This document shows, piece after piece, positions 23,701-37,497 of a DNA stretch of 64,000 nt; the first letter of the stretch is position 1; every line of letters begins with the position of its first letter. The translations under genes were made by a program, and so were the position numbers. Source of the stretch: Limanda limanda. Lineage: Eukaryota > Chordata > Actinopteri > Pleuronectiformes > Pleuronectidae. Location: positions 558,001-622,000 of the forward strand of contig NW_026870563.1 in NCBI RefSeq assembly GCF_963576545.1, written 5' to 3'. The notes under the pieces were generated by a model. It did not search any database and was not told the origin of the DNA. It saw only the letters and a list, made by a program, of their open reading frames with translations.

Positions 23701-24243
23701 AGACTTGCAAGTAGGCTCTACCCCCACTAAATGGGGTTGCGCGCATTGATCAGTACCATCCTTGAGCTTCTCCGACTTTCGGAAGGGTTAGGGTTAGGGT
23801 TAGGGATGAAAGCACATAGGAGAAAGAGATATTCTTGAATAACTTTTTTTGTGAAGGTCGGAGAGACTTGCAAGTAGGCTCTACCCCCACTAAATGGGGT
23901 AGCGCGCATCGATCGGTACCATCCTTGAGCTTCTCCGACTTTCGGAAGGGTTAGGGTTAGGGTTAGGGATGAAAGCACATAGGAGAAAGAGATATTCTTG
24001 AATAACTTTTTTTGTGAAGGTCGGAGAGACTTGCAAGTAGGCTCTACCCCCACTAAATGGGGTAGCGCGCATCGATCGGTACCATCCTTGAGCTTCTCCG
24101 ACTTTCGGAAGGGTTAGGGTTAGGGTTAGGGATGAAAGCACATAGGAGAAAGAGATATTCTTGAATAACTTTTTTTGTGAAGGTTGGAGAGACTTGCAAG
24201 TAGGCTCTACCCCCACTAAATGGGGTAGCGCGCATCGATCGGT
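20706..24243 (+). repeat. 1125-bp higher-order repeat, about 3.1 copies
   Basis: Seven units (five of 163 bp, two of 155 bp) form complete copies at 21505-22629 and 22630-23754. A partial copy lies upstream (20706-21504) and three matching alpha units follow (23755-24243). A b-tail change from CTAATTT to CTTATTT occurs at about 21004, 22129 and 23254, exactly 1125 bp apart. This change removes a stop codon and opens a short + strand frame in each copy, which is not a gene. Private changes (GGGACTAAAG near 21235; GGTCAAAGAG and TTACATC near 22415-22440) mark individual copies. Confidence 0.88.
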
Positions 24244-26175
24244 ACCATCCTTGAGCTTCTCCGACTTTCGGAAGGGTTAGGGTTAGGGTTAGGGATGAAA
24301 GCACATAGGAGAAAGAGATATTCTTGAATAACTTTTTTTGTGAAGGTCGGAGAGACTTGAAAAGTGGTTGCATCTGGACTAATTTGGGTCCTGCGGATCG
24401 ATTGGTACCATCCCCGAGCTTGTACGACCTTCGGAAGAGGTCGACCGACGAAATTCCCCCAAATCTGAGGAGATATTCTTGAATAACTTTTTTTGTGAAG
24501 GTCGGAGAGACTTGCAAGTAGGCTTTACCCCCACTAAATGGGGTTGCGCGCATCGATCAGTACCATCCTTGAGCTTCTCCGACTTTCGGAAGGGTTAGGG
24601 TTAGGGTTAGGGATGAAAGCACATAGGAGAAAGAGATATTCTTGAATAACTTTTTTTGTGAAGGTCGGAGAGACTTGCAAGTAGGCTCTACCCCCACTAA
24701 ATGGGGTAGCGCGCATCGATCGGTACCATCCTTGAGCTTCTCCGACTTTCGGAAGGGTTAGGGTTAGGGTTAGGGATGAAAGCACATAGGAGAAAGAGAT
24801 ATTCTTGAATAACTTTTTTTGTGAAGGTCGGAAAGACTTGCAAGTAGGCTCTACCCCCACTAAATGGGGTAGCGCGCATCGATCGGTACCATCCTTGAGC
24901 TTCTCCGACTTTCGGAAGGGTTAGGGTTAGGGTTAGGGATGAAAGCACATAGGAGAAAGAGATATTCTTGAATAACTTTTTTTGTGAAGGTCGGAGAGAC
25001 TTGCAAGTAGGCTCTACCCCCACTAAATGGGGTAGCGCGCATCGATCGGTACCATCCTTGAGCTTCTCCGACTTTCGGAAGGGTTAGGGTTAGGGTTAGG
25101 GATGAAAGCACATAGGAGAAAGAGATATTCTTGAATAACTTTTTTTGTGAAGGTCGGAGAGACTTGGAAAGTGGTTGCATCTGGACTAATTTGGGTCCTG
25201 CGGATCGATTGGTACCATCCCCAAGCTTGTACGACCTTCGGAAGAGGTCGACCGACGAAATTCCCCCAAATCTGAGGAGATATTCTTGAATAACTTTTTT
25301 TGTGAAGGTCGGAGAGACTTGCAAGTAGGCTCTACCCCCACTAAATGGGGTTGCGCGCATCGATCAGTACCATCCTTGAGCTTCTCCGACTTTCGGAAGG
25401 GTTAGGGTTAGGGTTAGGGATGAAAGCACATAGGAGAAAGAGATATTCTTGAATAACTTTTTTTGTGAAGGTCGGAGAGACTTGCAAGTAGGCTCTACCC
25501 CCACTAAATGGGGTAGCGCGCATCGATCGGTACCATCCTTGAGCTTCTCCGACTTTCGGAAGGGTTAGGGTTAGGGTTAGGGATGAAAGCACATAGGAGA
25601 AAGAGATATTCTTGAATAACTTTTTTTGTGAAGGTCGGAGAGACTTGCAAGTAGGCTCTACCCCCACTAAATGGGGTAGCGCGCATCGATCGGTACCATC
25701 CTTGAGCTTCTCCGACTTTTGGAAGGGTTAGGGTTAGGGTTAGGGATGAAAGCACATAGGAGAAAGAGATATTCTTGAATAACTTTTTTTGTGAAGGTCG
25801 GAGAGACTTGCAAGTAGGCTCTACCCCCACTAAATGGGGTAGCGCGCATCGATCGGTACCATCCTTGAGCTTCTCCGACTTTCGGAAGGGTTAGGGTTAG
25901 GGTTAGGGATGAAAGCACATAGGAGAAAGAGATATTCTTGAATAACTTTTTTTGTGAAGGTCGGAGAGACTTGAAAAGTGGTTGCATCTGGACTAATTTG
26001 GGTCCTGCGGATCGATTGGTACCATCCCCGAGCTTGTACGACCTTCGGAAGAGGTCGACCGACGAAATTCCCCCAAATCTGAGGAGATATTCTTGAATAA
26101 CTTTTTTTGTGAAGGTCGGAGAGACTTGCAAGTAGGCTCTACCCCCACTAAATGGGGTTGCGCGCATCGATCAGT
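23755..26175 (+). repeat. 807-bp pentamer repeat, three copies
   Basis: The pattern of three alpha-tailed units, one b-tailed unit and one beta-headed unit repeats at 23755-24561, 24562-25368 and 25369-26175. It has the same composition as the 807-bp repeat at the left end. Its first three units also read as the start of another 1125-bp copy, so the pentamer may derive from the heptamer by loss of one 318-bp alpha-beta dimer. Confidence 0.8.
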
Positions 26176-29100
26176 ACCATCCTTGAGCTTCTCCAACTTT
26201 CGGAAGGGTTAGGGTTAGGGTTAGGGATGAAAGCACATAGGAGAAAGAGATATTCTTGAATAACTTTTTTTGTGAAGGTCGGAGAGACTTGCAAGTAGGC
26301 TTTACCCCCACTAAATGGGGTAGCGCGCATCGATCGGTACCATCCTTGAGCTTCTCCGACTTTCGGAAGGGTTAGGGTTAGGGTTAGGGATGAAAGCACA
26401 TAGGAGAAAGAGATATTCTTGAATAACTTTTTTTGTGAAGGTCGGAGAGACTTGGAAAGTGGTTGCATCTGGACTAATTTGGGTCCTGCAGATCGATTGG
26501 TACCATCCCCGAGCTTGTACGACCTTCGGAAGAGGTCGACCGACGAAATTCCCCCAAATCTGAGGAGATATTCTTGAATAACTTTTTTTGTGAAGGTCGG
26601 AGAGACTTGCAAGTAGGCTTTACCCCCACTAAATGGGGTAGCGCGCATCGATCGGTACCATCCTTGAGCTTCTCCGACTTTCGGAAGGGTTAGGGTTAGG
26701 GTTAGGGATGAAAGCACATAGGAGAAAGAGATATTCTTGAATAACTTTTTTTGTGAAGGTCGGAGAGACTTGCAAGTAGGCTCTACCCCCACTAAATGGG
26801 GTAGCGCGCATCGATCGGTACCATCCTTGAGCTTCTCCGACTTTCGGAAGGGTTAGGGTTAGGGTTAGGGATGAAAGCACATAGGAGAAAGAGATATTCT
26901 TGAATAACTTTTTTTGTGAAGGTCGGAGAGACTTGGAAAGTGGTTGCATCTGGACTAATTTGGGTCCTGCAGATCGATTGGTACCATCCCCGAGCTTGTA
27001 CGACCTTCGGAAGAGGTCGACCGACGAAATTCCCCCAAATCTGAGGAGATATTCTTGAATAACTTTTTTTGTGAAGGTCGGAGAGACTTGCAAGTAGGCT
27101 CTACCCCCACTAAATGGGGTTGCGCGCATCGATCAGTACCATCCTTGAGCTTCTCCGACTTTCGGAAGGGTTAGGGTTAGGGTTAGGGATGAAAGCACAT
27201 AGGAGAAAGAGATATTCTTGAATAACTTTTTTTGTAAAGGTCGGAGAGACTTGCAAGTAGGCTCTACCCCCACTAAATGGGGTAGCGCGCATCGATCGGT
27301 ACCATCCTTGAGCTTCTCCGACTTTCGGAAGGGTTAGGGTTAGGGTTAGGGATGAAAGCACATAGGAGAAAGAGATATTCTTGAATAACTTTTTTTGTGA
27401 AGGTCGGAGAGACTTGCAAGTAGGCTCTACCCCCACTAAATGGGGTAGCGCGCATCGATCGGTACCATCCTTGAGCTTCTCCGACTTTCGGAAGGGTTAG
27501 GGTTAGGGTTAGGGATGAAAGCACATAGGAGAAAGAGATATTCTTGAATAACTTTTTTTGTGAAGGTCGGAGAGACTTGAAAAGTGGTTGCATCTGGACT
27601 AATTTGGGTCCTGCGGATCGATTGGTACCATCCCCGAGCTTGTACGACCTTCGGAAGAGGTCGACCGACGAAATTCCCCCAAATCTGAGGAGATATTCTT
27701 GAATAACTTTTTTTGTAAAGGTCGGAGAGACTTGCAAGTAGGCTCTACCCCCACTAAATGGGGTAGCGCGCATCGATCGGTACCATCCTTGAGCTTCTCC
27801 GACTTTCGGAAGGGTTAGGGTTAGGGTTAGGGATGAAAGCACATAGGAGAAAGAGATATTCTTGAATAACTTTTTTTGTGAAGGTCGGAGAGACTTGGAA
27901 AGTGGTTGCATCTGGACTAATTTGGGTCCTGCGGATCGATTGGTACCATCCCCGAGCTTGTACGACCTTCGGAAGAGGTCGACCGACGAAATTCCCCCAA
28001 ATCTGAGGAGATATTCTTGAATAACTTTTTTTGTGAAGGTCGGAGAGACTTGCAAGTAGGCTCTACCCCCACTAAATGGGGTTGCGCGCATCGATCAGTA
28101 CCATCCTTGAGCTTCTCCGACTTTCGGAAGGGTTAGGGTTAGGGTTAGGGATGAAAGCACATAGGAGAAAGAGATATTCTTGAATAACTTTTTTTGTGAA
28201 GGTCGGAGAGACTTGCAAGTAGGCTCTACCCCCACTAAATGGGGTAGCGCGCATCGATCGGTACCATCCTTGAGCTTCTCCGACTTTCGGAAGGGTTAGG
28301 GTTAGGGTTAGGGATGAAAGCACATAGGAGAAAGAGATATTCTTGAATAACTTTTTTTGTGAAGGTCGGAGAGACTTGGAAAGTGGTTGCATCTGGACTA
28401 ATTTGGGTCCTGCAGATCGATTGGTACCATCCCCGAGCTTGTACGACCTTCGGAAGAGGTCGACCGACGAAATTCCCCCAAATCTGAGGAGATATTCTTG
28501 AATAACTTTTTTTGTGAAGGTCGGAGAGACTTGCAAGTAGGCTTTACCCCCACTAAATGGGGTAGCGCGCATCGATCGGTACCATCCTTGAGCTTCTCCG
28601 ACTTTCGGAAGGGTTAGGGTTAGGGTTAGGGATGAAAGCACATAGGAGAAAGAGATATTCTTGAATAACTTTTTTTGTGAAGGTCGGAGAGACTTGCAAG
28701 TAGGCTCTACCCCCACTAAATGGGGTAGCGCGCATCGATCGGTACCATCCTTGAGCTTCTCCGACTTTCGGAAGGGTTAGGGTTAGGGTTAGGGATGAAA
28801 GCACATAGGAGAAAGAGATATTCTTGAATAACTTTTTTTGTGAAGGTCGGAGAGACTTGGAAAGTGGTTGCATCTGGACTAATTTGGGTCCTGCAGATCG
28901 ATTGGTACCATCCCCGAGCTTGTACGACCTTCGGAAGAGGTCGACCGACGAAATTCCCCCAAATCTGAGGAGATATTCTTGAATAACTTTTTTTGTGAAG
29001 GTCGGAGAGACTTGCAAGTAGGCTCTACCCCCACTAAATGGGGTTGCGCGCATCGATCAGTACCATCCTTGAGCTTCTCCGACTTTCGGAAGGGTTAGGG

Positions 29101-30186
29101 TTAGGGTTAGGGATGAAAGCACATAGGAGAAAGAGATATTCTTGAATAACTTTTTTTGTAAAGGTCGGAGAGACTTGCAAGTAGGCTCTACCCCCACTAA
29201 ATGGGGTAGCGCGCATCGATCGGTACCATCCTTGAGCTTCTCCGACTTTCGGAAGGGTTAGGGTTAGGGTTAGGGATGAAAGCACATAGGAGAAAGAGAT
29301 ATTCTTGAATAACTTTTTTTGTGAAGGTCGGAGAGACTTGCAAGTAGGCTCTACCCCCACTAAATGGGGTAGCGCGCATCGATCGGTACCATCCTTGAGC
29401 TTCTCCGACTTTCGGAAGGGTTAGGGTTAGGGTTAGGGATGAAAGCACATAGGAGAAAGAGATATTCTTGAATAACTTTTTTTGTGAAGGTCGGAGAGAC
29501 TTGAAAAGTGGTTGCATCTGGACTAATTTGGGTCCTGCGGATCGATTGGTACCATCCCCGAGCTTGTACGACCTTCGGAAGAGGTCGACCGACGAAATTC
29601 CCCCAAATCTGAGGAGATATTCTTGAATAACTTTTTTTGTAAAGGTCGGAGAGACTTGCAAGTAGGCTCTACCCCCACTAAATGGGGTAGCGCGCATCGA
29701 TCGGTACCATCCTTGAGCTTCTCCGACTTTCGGAAGGGTTAGGGTTAGGGTTAGGGATGAAAGCACATAGGAGAAAGAGATATTCTTGAATAACTTTTTT
29801 TGTGAAGGTCGGAGAGACTTGGAAAGTGGTTGCATCTGGACTAATTTGGGTCCTGCGGATCGATTGGTACCATCCCCGAGCTTGTACGACCTTCGGAAGA
29901 GGTCGACCGACGAAATTCCCCCAAATCTGAGGAGATATTCTTGAATAACTTTTTTTGTGAAGGTCGGAGAGACTTGCAAGTAGGCTCTACCCCCACTAAA
30001 TGGGGTTGCGCGCATCGATCAGTACCATCCTTGAGCTTCTCCGACTTTCGGAAGGGTTAGGGTTAGGGTTAGGGATGAAAGCACATAGGAGAAAGAGATA
30101 TTCTTGAATAACTTTTTTTGTGAAGGTCGGAGAGACTTGCAAGTAGGCTCTACCCCCACTAAATGGGGTAGCGCGCATCGATCGGT
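25858..30186 (+). repeat. 1924-bp higher-order repeat, two copies plus a partial third
   Basis: Twelve units (eight of 163 bp, four of 155 bp) at 25858-27781 are repeated at 27782-29705, and three units continue to 30186. Shared markers include TTGTAAAGG in the core at about 27234 and 29158 and again at about 27714 and 29638, GGCTTTACC tails, and CTGCAGATC b tails. A CTTCTCCAACTTTC head near 26193 has its partner 4655 bp away near 30848, linking this block to the 1769-bp repeat that follows. Confidence 0.85.
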
Positions 30187-33100
30187 ACCATCCTTGAGCT
30201 TCTCCGACTTTCGGAAGGGTTAGGGTTAGGGTTAGGGATGAAAGCACATAGGAGAAAGAGATATTCTTGAATAACTTTTTTTGTGAAGGTCGGAGAGACT
30301 TGCAAGTAGGCTCTACCCCCACTAAATGGGGTAGCGCGCATCGATCGGTACCATCCTTGAGCTTCTCCGACTTTTGGAAGGGTTAGGGTTAGGGTTAGGG
30401 ATGAAAGCACATAGGAGAAAGAGATATTCTTGAATAACTTTTTTTGTGAAGGTCGGAGAGACTTGCAAGTAGGCTCTACCCCCACTAAATGGGGTAGCGC
30501 GCATCGATCGGTACCATCCTTGAGCTTCTCCGACTTTCGGAAGGGTTAGGGTTAGGGTTAGGGATGAAAGCACATAGGAGAAAGAGATATTCTTGAATAA
30601 CTTTTTTTGTGAAGGTCGGAGAGACTTGAAAAGTGGTTGCATCTGGACTAATTTGGGTCCTGCGGATCGATTGGTACCATCCCCGAGCTTGTACGACCTT
30701 CGGAAGAGGTCGACCGACGAAATTCCCCCAAATCTGAGGAGATATTCTTGAATAACTTTTTTTGTGAAGGTCGGAGAGACTTGCAAGTAGGCTCTACCCC
30801 CACTAAATGGGGTTGCGCGCATCGATCGGTACCATCCTTGAGCTTCTCCAACTTTCGGAAGGGTTAGGGTTAGGGTTAGGGATGAAAGCACATAGGAGAA
30901 AGAGATATTCTTGAATAACTTTTTTTGTGAAGGTCGGAGAGACTTGCAAGTAGGCTTTACCCCCACTAAATGGGGTAGCGCGCATCGATCGGTACCATCC
31001 TTGAGCTTCTCCGACTTTCGGAAGGGTTAGGGTTAGGGTTAGGGATGAAAGCACATAGGAGAAAGAGATATTCTTGAATAACTTTTTTTGTGAAGGTCGG
31101 AGAGACTTGGAAAGTGGTTGCATCTGGACTAATTTGGGTCCTGCGGATCGATTGGTACCATCCCCGAGCTTGTACGACCTTCGGAAGAGGTCGACCGACG
31201 AAATTCCCCCAAATCTGAGGAGATATTCTTGAATAACTTTTTTTGTGAAGGTCGGAGAGACTTGCAAGTAGGCTTTACCCCCACTAAATGGGGTAGCGCA
31301 CATCGATCGGTACCATCCTTGAGCTTCTCCGACTTTCGGAAGGGTTAGGGTTAGGGTTAGGGATGAAAGCACATAGGAGAAAGAGATATTCTTGAATAAC
31401 TTTTTTTGTGAAGGTCGGAGAGACTTGCAAGTAGGCTCTACCCCCACTAAATGGGGTAGCGCGCATCGATCGGTACCATCCTTGAGCTTCTCCGACTTTC
31501 GGAAGGGTTAGGGTTAGGGTTAGGGATGAAAGCACATAGGAGAAAGAGATATTCTTGAATAACTTTTTTTGTGAAGGTCGGAGAGACTTGGAAAGTGGTT
31601 GCATCTGGACTAATTTGGGTCCTGCAGATCGATTGGTACCATCCCCGAGCTTGTACGACCTTCGGAAGAGGTCGACCGACGAAATTCCCCCAAATCTGAG
31701 GAGATATTCTTGAATAACTTTTTTTGTGAAGGTCGGAGAGACTTGCAAGTAGGCTCTACCCCCACTAAATGGGGTTGCGCGCATCGATCAGTACCATCCT
31801 TGAGCTTCTCCGACTTTCGGAAGGGTTAGGGTTAGGGTTAGGGATGAAAGCACATAGGAGAAAGAGATATTCTTGAATAACTTTTTTTGTAAAGGTCGGA
31901 GAGACTTGCAAGTAGGCTCTACCCCCACTAAATGGGGTAGCGCGCATCGATCGGTACCATCCTTGAGCTTCTCCGACTTTCGGAAGGGTTAGGGTTAGGG
32001 TTAGGGATGAAAGCACATAGGAGAAAGAGATATTCTTGAATAACTTTTTTTGTGAAGGTCGGAGAGACTTGCAAGTAGGCTCTACCCCCACTAAATGGGG
32101 TAGCGCGCATCGATCGGTACCATCCTTGAGCTTCTCCGACTTTTGGAAGGGTTAGGGTTAGGGTTAGGGATGAAAGCACATAGGAGAAAGAGATATTCTT
32201 GAATAACTTTTTTTGTGAAGGTCGGAGAGACTTGCAAGTAGGCTCTACCCCCACTAAATGGGGTAGCGCGCATCGATCGGTACCATCCTTGAGCTTCTCC
32301 GACTTTCGGAAGGGTTAGGGTTAGGGTTAGGGATGAAAGCACATAGGAGAAAGAGATATTCTTGAATAACTTTTTTTGTGAAGGTCGGAGAGACTTGAAA
32401 AGTGGTTGCATCTGGACTAATTTGGGTCCTGCGGATCGATTGGTACCATCCCCGAGCTTGTACGACCTTCGGAAGAGGTCGACCGACGAAATTCCCCCAA
32501 ATCTGAGGAGATATTCTTGAATAACTTTTTTTGTGAAGGTCGGAGAGACTTGCAAGTAGGCTCTACCCCCACTAAATGGGGTTGCGCGCATCGATCGGTA
32601 CCATCCTTGAGCTTCTCCAACTTTCGGAAGGGTTAGGGTTAGGGTTAGGGATGAAAGCACATAGGAGAAAGAGATATTCTTGAATAACTTTTTTTGTGAA
32701 GGTCGGAGAGACTTGCAAGTAGGCTTTACCCCCACTAAATGGGGTAGCGCGCATCGATCGGTACCATCCTTGAGCTTCTCCGACTTTCGGAAGGGTTAGG
32801 GTTAGGGTTAGGGATGAAAGCACATAGGAGAAAGAGATATTCTTGAATAACTTTTTTTGTGAAGGTCGGAGAGACTTGGAAAGTGGTTGCATCTGGACTA
32901 ATTTGGGTCCTGCGGATCGATTGGTACCATCCCCGAGCTTGTACGACCTTCGGAAGAGGTCGACCGACGAAATTCCCCCAAATCTGAGGAGATATTCTTG
33001 AATAACTTTTTTTGTGAAGGTCGGAGAGACTTGCAAGTAGGCTTTACCCCCACTAAATGGGGTAGCGCACATCGATCGGTACCATCCTTGAGCTTCTCCG

Positions 33101-33887
33101 ACTTTCGGAAGGGTTAGGGTTAGGGTTAGGGATGAAAGCACATAGGAGAAAGAGATATTCTTGAATAACTTTTTTTGTGAAGGTCGGAGAGACTTGCAAG
33201 TAGGCTCTACCCCCACTAAATGGGGTAGCGCGCATCGATCGGTACCATCCTTGAGCTTCTCCGACTTTCGGAAGGGTTAGGGTTAGGGTTAGGGATGAAA
33301 GCACATAGGAGAAAGAGATATTCTTGAATAACTTTTTTTGTGAAGGTCGGAGAGACTTGGAAAGTGGTTGCATCTGGACTAATTTGGGTCCTGCAGATCG
33401 ATTGGTACCATCCCCGAGCTTGTACGACCTTCGGAAGAGGTCGACCGACGAAATTCCCCCAAATCTGAGGAGATATTCTTGAATAACTTTTTTTGTGAAG
33501 GTCGGAGAGACTTGCAAGTAGGCTCTACCCCCACTAAATGGGGTTGCGCGCATCGATCAGTACCATCCTTGAGCTTCTCCGACTTTCGGAAGGGTTAGGG
33601 TTAGGGTTAGGGATGAAAGCACATAGGAGAAAGAGATATTCTTGAATAACTTTTTTTGTAAAGGTCGGAGAGACTTGCAAGTAGGCTCTACCCCCACTAA
33701 ATGGGGTAGCGCGCATCGATCGGTACCATCCTTGAGCTTCTCCGACTTTCGGAAGGGTTAGGGTTAGGGTTAGGGATGAAAGCACATAGGAGAAAGAGAT
33801 ATTCTTGAATAACTTTTTTTGTGAAGGTCGGAGAGACTTGCAAGTAGGCTCTACCCCCACTAAATGGGGTAGCGCGCATCGATCGGT
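29706..33887 (+). repeat. 1769-bp higher-order repeat, two copies plus a partial third
   Basis: Eleven units (eight of 163 bp, three of 155 bp) at 29706-31474 are repeated at 31475-33243, and the match continues for a further four units to 33887. Shared markers include CTTTTGGAAG near 30371 and 32140, CTCCAACTTTC near 30848 and 32617, and GCGCACATC near 31297 and 33066. The copies are nearly identical, suggesting a recent duplication. Confidence 0.87.
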
Positions 33888-36045
33888 ACCATCCTTGAGC
33901 TTCTCCGACTTTCGGAAGGGTTAGGGTTAGGGTTAGGGATGAAAGCACATAGGAGAAAGAGATATTCTTGAATAACTTTTTTTGTGAAGGTCGGAGAGAC
34001 TTGAAAAGTGGTTGCATCTGGACTAATTTGGGTCCTGCGGATCGATTGGTACCATCCCCGAGCTTGTACGACCTTCGGAAGAGGTCGACCGACGAAATTC
34101 CCCCAAATCTGAGGAGATATTCTTGAATAACTTTTTTTGTGAAGGTCGGAGAGACTTGCAAGTAGGCTCTACCCCCACTAAATGGGGTAGCGCGCATCGA
34201 TCGGTACCATCCTTGAGCTTCTCCGACTTTCGGAAGGGTTAGGGTTAGGGTTAGGGATGAAAGCACATAGGAGAAAGAGATATTCTTGAATAACTTTTTT
34301 TGTGAAGGTCGGAGAGACTTGGAAAGTGGTTGCATCTGGACTAATTTGGGTCCTGCAGATCGATTGGTACCATCCCCGAGCTTGTACGACCTTCGGAAGA
34401 GGTCGACCGACGAAATTCCCCCAAATCTGAGGAGATATTCTTGAATAACTTTTTTTGTGAAGGTCGGAGAGACTTGCAAGTAGGCTCTACCCCCACTAAA
34501 TGGGGTTGCGCGCATCGATCGGTACCATCCTTGAGCTTCTCCGACTTTCGGAAGGGTTAGGGTTAGGGTTAGGGATGAAAGCACATAGGAGAAAGAGATA
34601 TTCTTGAATAACTTTTTTTGTGAAGGTCGGAGAGACTTGCAAGTAGGCTTTACCCCCACTAAATGGGGTAGCGCGCATCGATCGGTACCATCCTTGAGCT
34701 TCTCCGACTTTCGGAAGGGTTAGGGTTAGGGTTAGGGATGAAAGCACATAGGAGAAAGAGATATTCTTGAATAACTTTTTTTGTGAAGGTCGGAGAGACT
34801 TGGAAAGTGGTTGCATCTGGACTAATTTGGGTCCTGCGGATCGATTGGTACCATCCCCGAGCTTGTACGACCTTCGGAAGAGGTCGACCGACGAAATTCC
34901 CCCAAATCTGAGGAGATATTCTTGAATAACTTTTTTTGTGAAGGTCGGAGAGACTTGCAAGTAGGCTCTACCCCCACTAAATGGGGTTGCGCGCATCGAT
35001 CGGTACCATCCTTGAGCTTCTCCGACTTTCGGAAGGGTTAGGGTTAGGGTTAGGGATGAAAGCACATAGGAGAAAGAGATATTCTTGAATAACTTTTTTT
35101 GTGAAGGTCGGAGAGACTTGCAAGTAGGCTCTACCCCCACTAAATGGGGTAGCGCGCATCGATCGGTACCATCCTTGAGCTTCTCCGACTTTCGGAAGGG
35201 TTAGGGTTAGGGTTAGGGATGAAAGCACATAGGAGAAAGAGATATTCTTGAATAACTTTTTTTGTGAAGGTCGGAGAGACTTGCAAGTAGGCTCTACCCG
35301 AACTAAATGGGGTAGCGCGCATCGATCGGTACCATCCTTGAGCTTCTCCGACTTTCGGAAGGGTTAGGGTTAGGGTTAGGGATGAAAGCACATAGGAGAA
35401 AGAGATATTCTTGAATAACTTTTTTTGTGAAGGTCGGAGAGACTTGCAAGTAGGCTCTACCCCCACTAAATGGGGTAGCGCGCATCGATCGGTACCATCC
35501 TTGAGCTTCTCCGACTTTCGGAAGGGTTAGGGTTAGGGTTAGGGATGAAAGCACATAGGAGAAAGAGATATTCTTGAATAACTTTTTTTGTGAAGGTCGG
35601 AGAGACTTGCAAGTAGGCTCTACCCGAACTAAATGGGGTAGCACGCATCGATCGGTACCATCCTTGAGCTTCTCCGACTTTCGGAAGGGTTAGGGTTAGG
35701 GTTAGGGATGAAAGCACATAGGAGAAAGAGATATTCTTGAATAACTTTTTTTGTGAAGGTCGGAGAGACTTGAAAAGTGGTTGCATCTGGACTAATTTGG
35801 GTCCTGCGGATCGATTGGTACCATCCCCGAGCTTGTACGACCTTCGGAAGAGGTCGACCGACGAAATTCCCCCAAATCTGAGGAGATATTCTTGAATAAC
35901 TTTTTTTGTGAAGGTCGGAGAGACTTGCAAGTAGGCTCTACCCCCACTAAATGGGGTAGCGCGCATCGATCGGTACCATCCTTGAGCTTCTCCGACTTTC
36001 GGAAGGGTTAGGGTTAGGGTTAGGGATGAAAGCACATAGGAGAAA
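33888..36045 (+). repeat. Transition segment between two variant families
   Basis: These units do not belong to a clear local tandem period. The ACCCGAACT tail variant appears here for the first time, in the units at 35168 and 35494, one dimer (326 bp) apart. It then recurs 16 more times to the right and is absent to the left. This stretch is therefore the visible boundary between the left and right sequence families. Confidence 0.7.
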
Positions 36046-36455
36046 GAGATATTCTTGAATAACTTTTTTTGTGAAGGTCGGAGAGACTTGAAAAGTGGTT
36101 GCATCTGGACTAATTTGGGTCCTGCGGATCGATTGGTACCATCCCCGAGCTTGTACGACCTTCGGAAGAGGTCGACCGACGAAATTCCCCCAAATCTGAG
36201 GAGATATTCTTGAATAACTTTTTTTGTGAAGGTCGGAAAGACTTGCAAGTAGGCTCTACCCCCACTAAATGGGGTTGCGCGCATCGATCAGTACCATCCT
36301 TGAGCTTCTCCGACTTTCGGAAGGGTTAGGGTTAGGGTTAGGGATGAAAGCACATAGGAGAAAGAGATATTCTTGAATAACTTTTTTTGTGAAGGTCGGA
36401 GAGACTTGCAAGTAGGCTCTACCCCCACTAAATGGGGTAGCGCGCATCGATCAGT

Positions 36456-37081
36456 ACTATCCTTGAGCTTCTCCGACTTTCGGAAGGGTTAGGGTTAGGG
36501 ATGAAAGCACATAGGAGAAAGAGATATTCTTGAATAACTTTTTTTGTGAAGGTCGGAGAGACTTGCAAGTAGGCTCTACCCCCACTAAATGGGGTAGCGC
36601 GCATCGATCGGTACCATCCTTGAGCTTCTCCGACTTTCGGAAGGGTTAGGGTTAGGGATGAAAGCACATAGGAGAAAGAGATATTCTTGAATAACTTTTT
36701 TTGTGAAGGTCGGAGAGACTTGGAAAGTGGTTGCATCTGGACTAATTTGGGTCCTGCGGATCGATTGGTACCATCCCCGAGCTTGTACGACCTTCGGAAG
36801 AGGTCGACCGACGAAATTCCCCCAAATCTGAGGAGATATTCTTGAATAACTTTTTTTGTGAAGGTCGGAGAGACTTGCAAGTAGGCTCTACCCCCACTAA
36901 ATGGGGTTGCGCGCATCGATCGGTACCATCCTTGAGCTTCTCCGACTTTCGGAAGGGTTAGGGTTAGGGATGAAAGCACATAGGAGAAAGAGATATTCTT
37001 GAATAACTTTTTTTGTGAAGGTCGGAGAGACTTGCAAGTAGGCTTTACCCCCACTAAATGGGGTAGCGCGCATCGATCAGT
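36456..37081 (+). repeat. Cluster of hexamer-deleted units (36456, 36613, 36925)
   Basis: Three of four consecutive units have GGG(TTAGGG)2 heads (157 bp). The only full-length unit between them is the beta at 36770. The same cluster is found 5742 bp downstream at 42198, 42355 and 42667, so it was duplicated as a set. These are the first shortened blocks seen after 16.7 kb. Confidence 0.9.
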
Positions 37082-37488
37082 ACCATCCTTGAGCTTCTCC
37101 GACTTTCGGAAGGGTTAGGGTTAGGGTTAGGGATGAAAGCACATAGGAGAAAGAGATATTCTTGAATAACTTTTTTTGTGAAGGTCGGAGAGACTTGGAA
37201 AGTGGTTGCATCTTGACTAATTTGGGTCCTGCTGATCGATTGGTACCATCCCCGAGCTTGTACGACCTTCGGAAGAGGTCGACCGACGAAATTCCCCCAA
37301 ATCTGAGGAGATATTCTTGAATAACTTTTTTTGTGAAGGTCGGAGAGACTTGCAAGTAGGCTCTACCCCCACTAAATGGGGTTGCGCGCATCGATCGGTA
37401 CCATCCTTGAGCTTCTCCGACTTTCGGAAGGGTTAGGGTTAGGGTTAGGGATGAAAGCACATAGGAGAAAGAGATATTCTTGAATAAC

Positions 37489-37497
37489 TTTTTTTTT
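37489..37497 (+). other. T9 variant of the core T-tract
   Basis: A G-to-T change in the core joins the usual T7 to the next T, giving nine consecutive T. The variant occurs only four times, at 37489, 43231, 52841 and 60527, one per long higher-order copy. It is a clean copy marker for the right-hand family. Confidence 0.9.
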
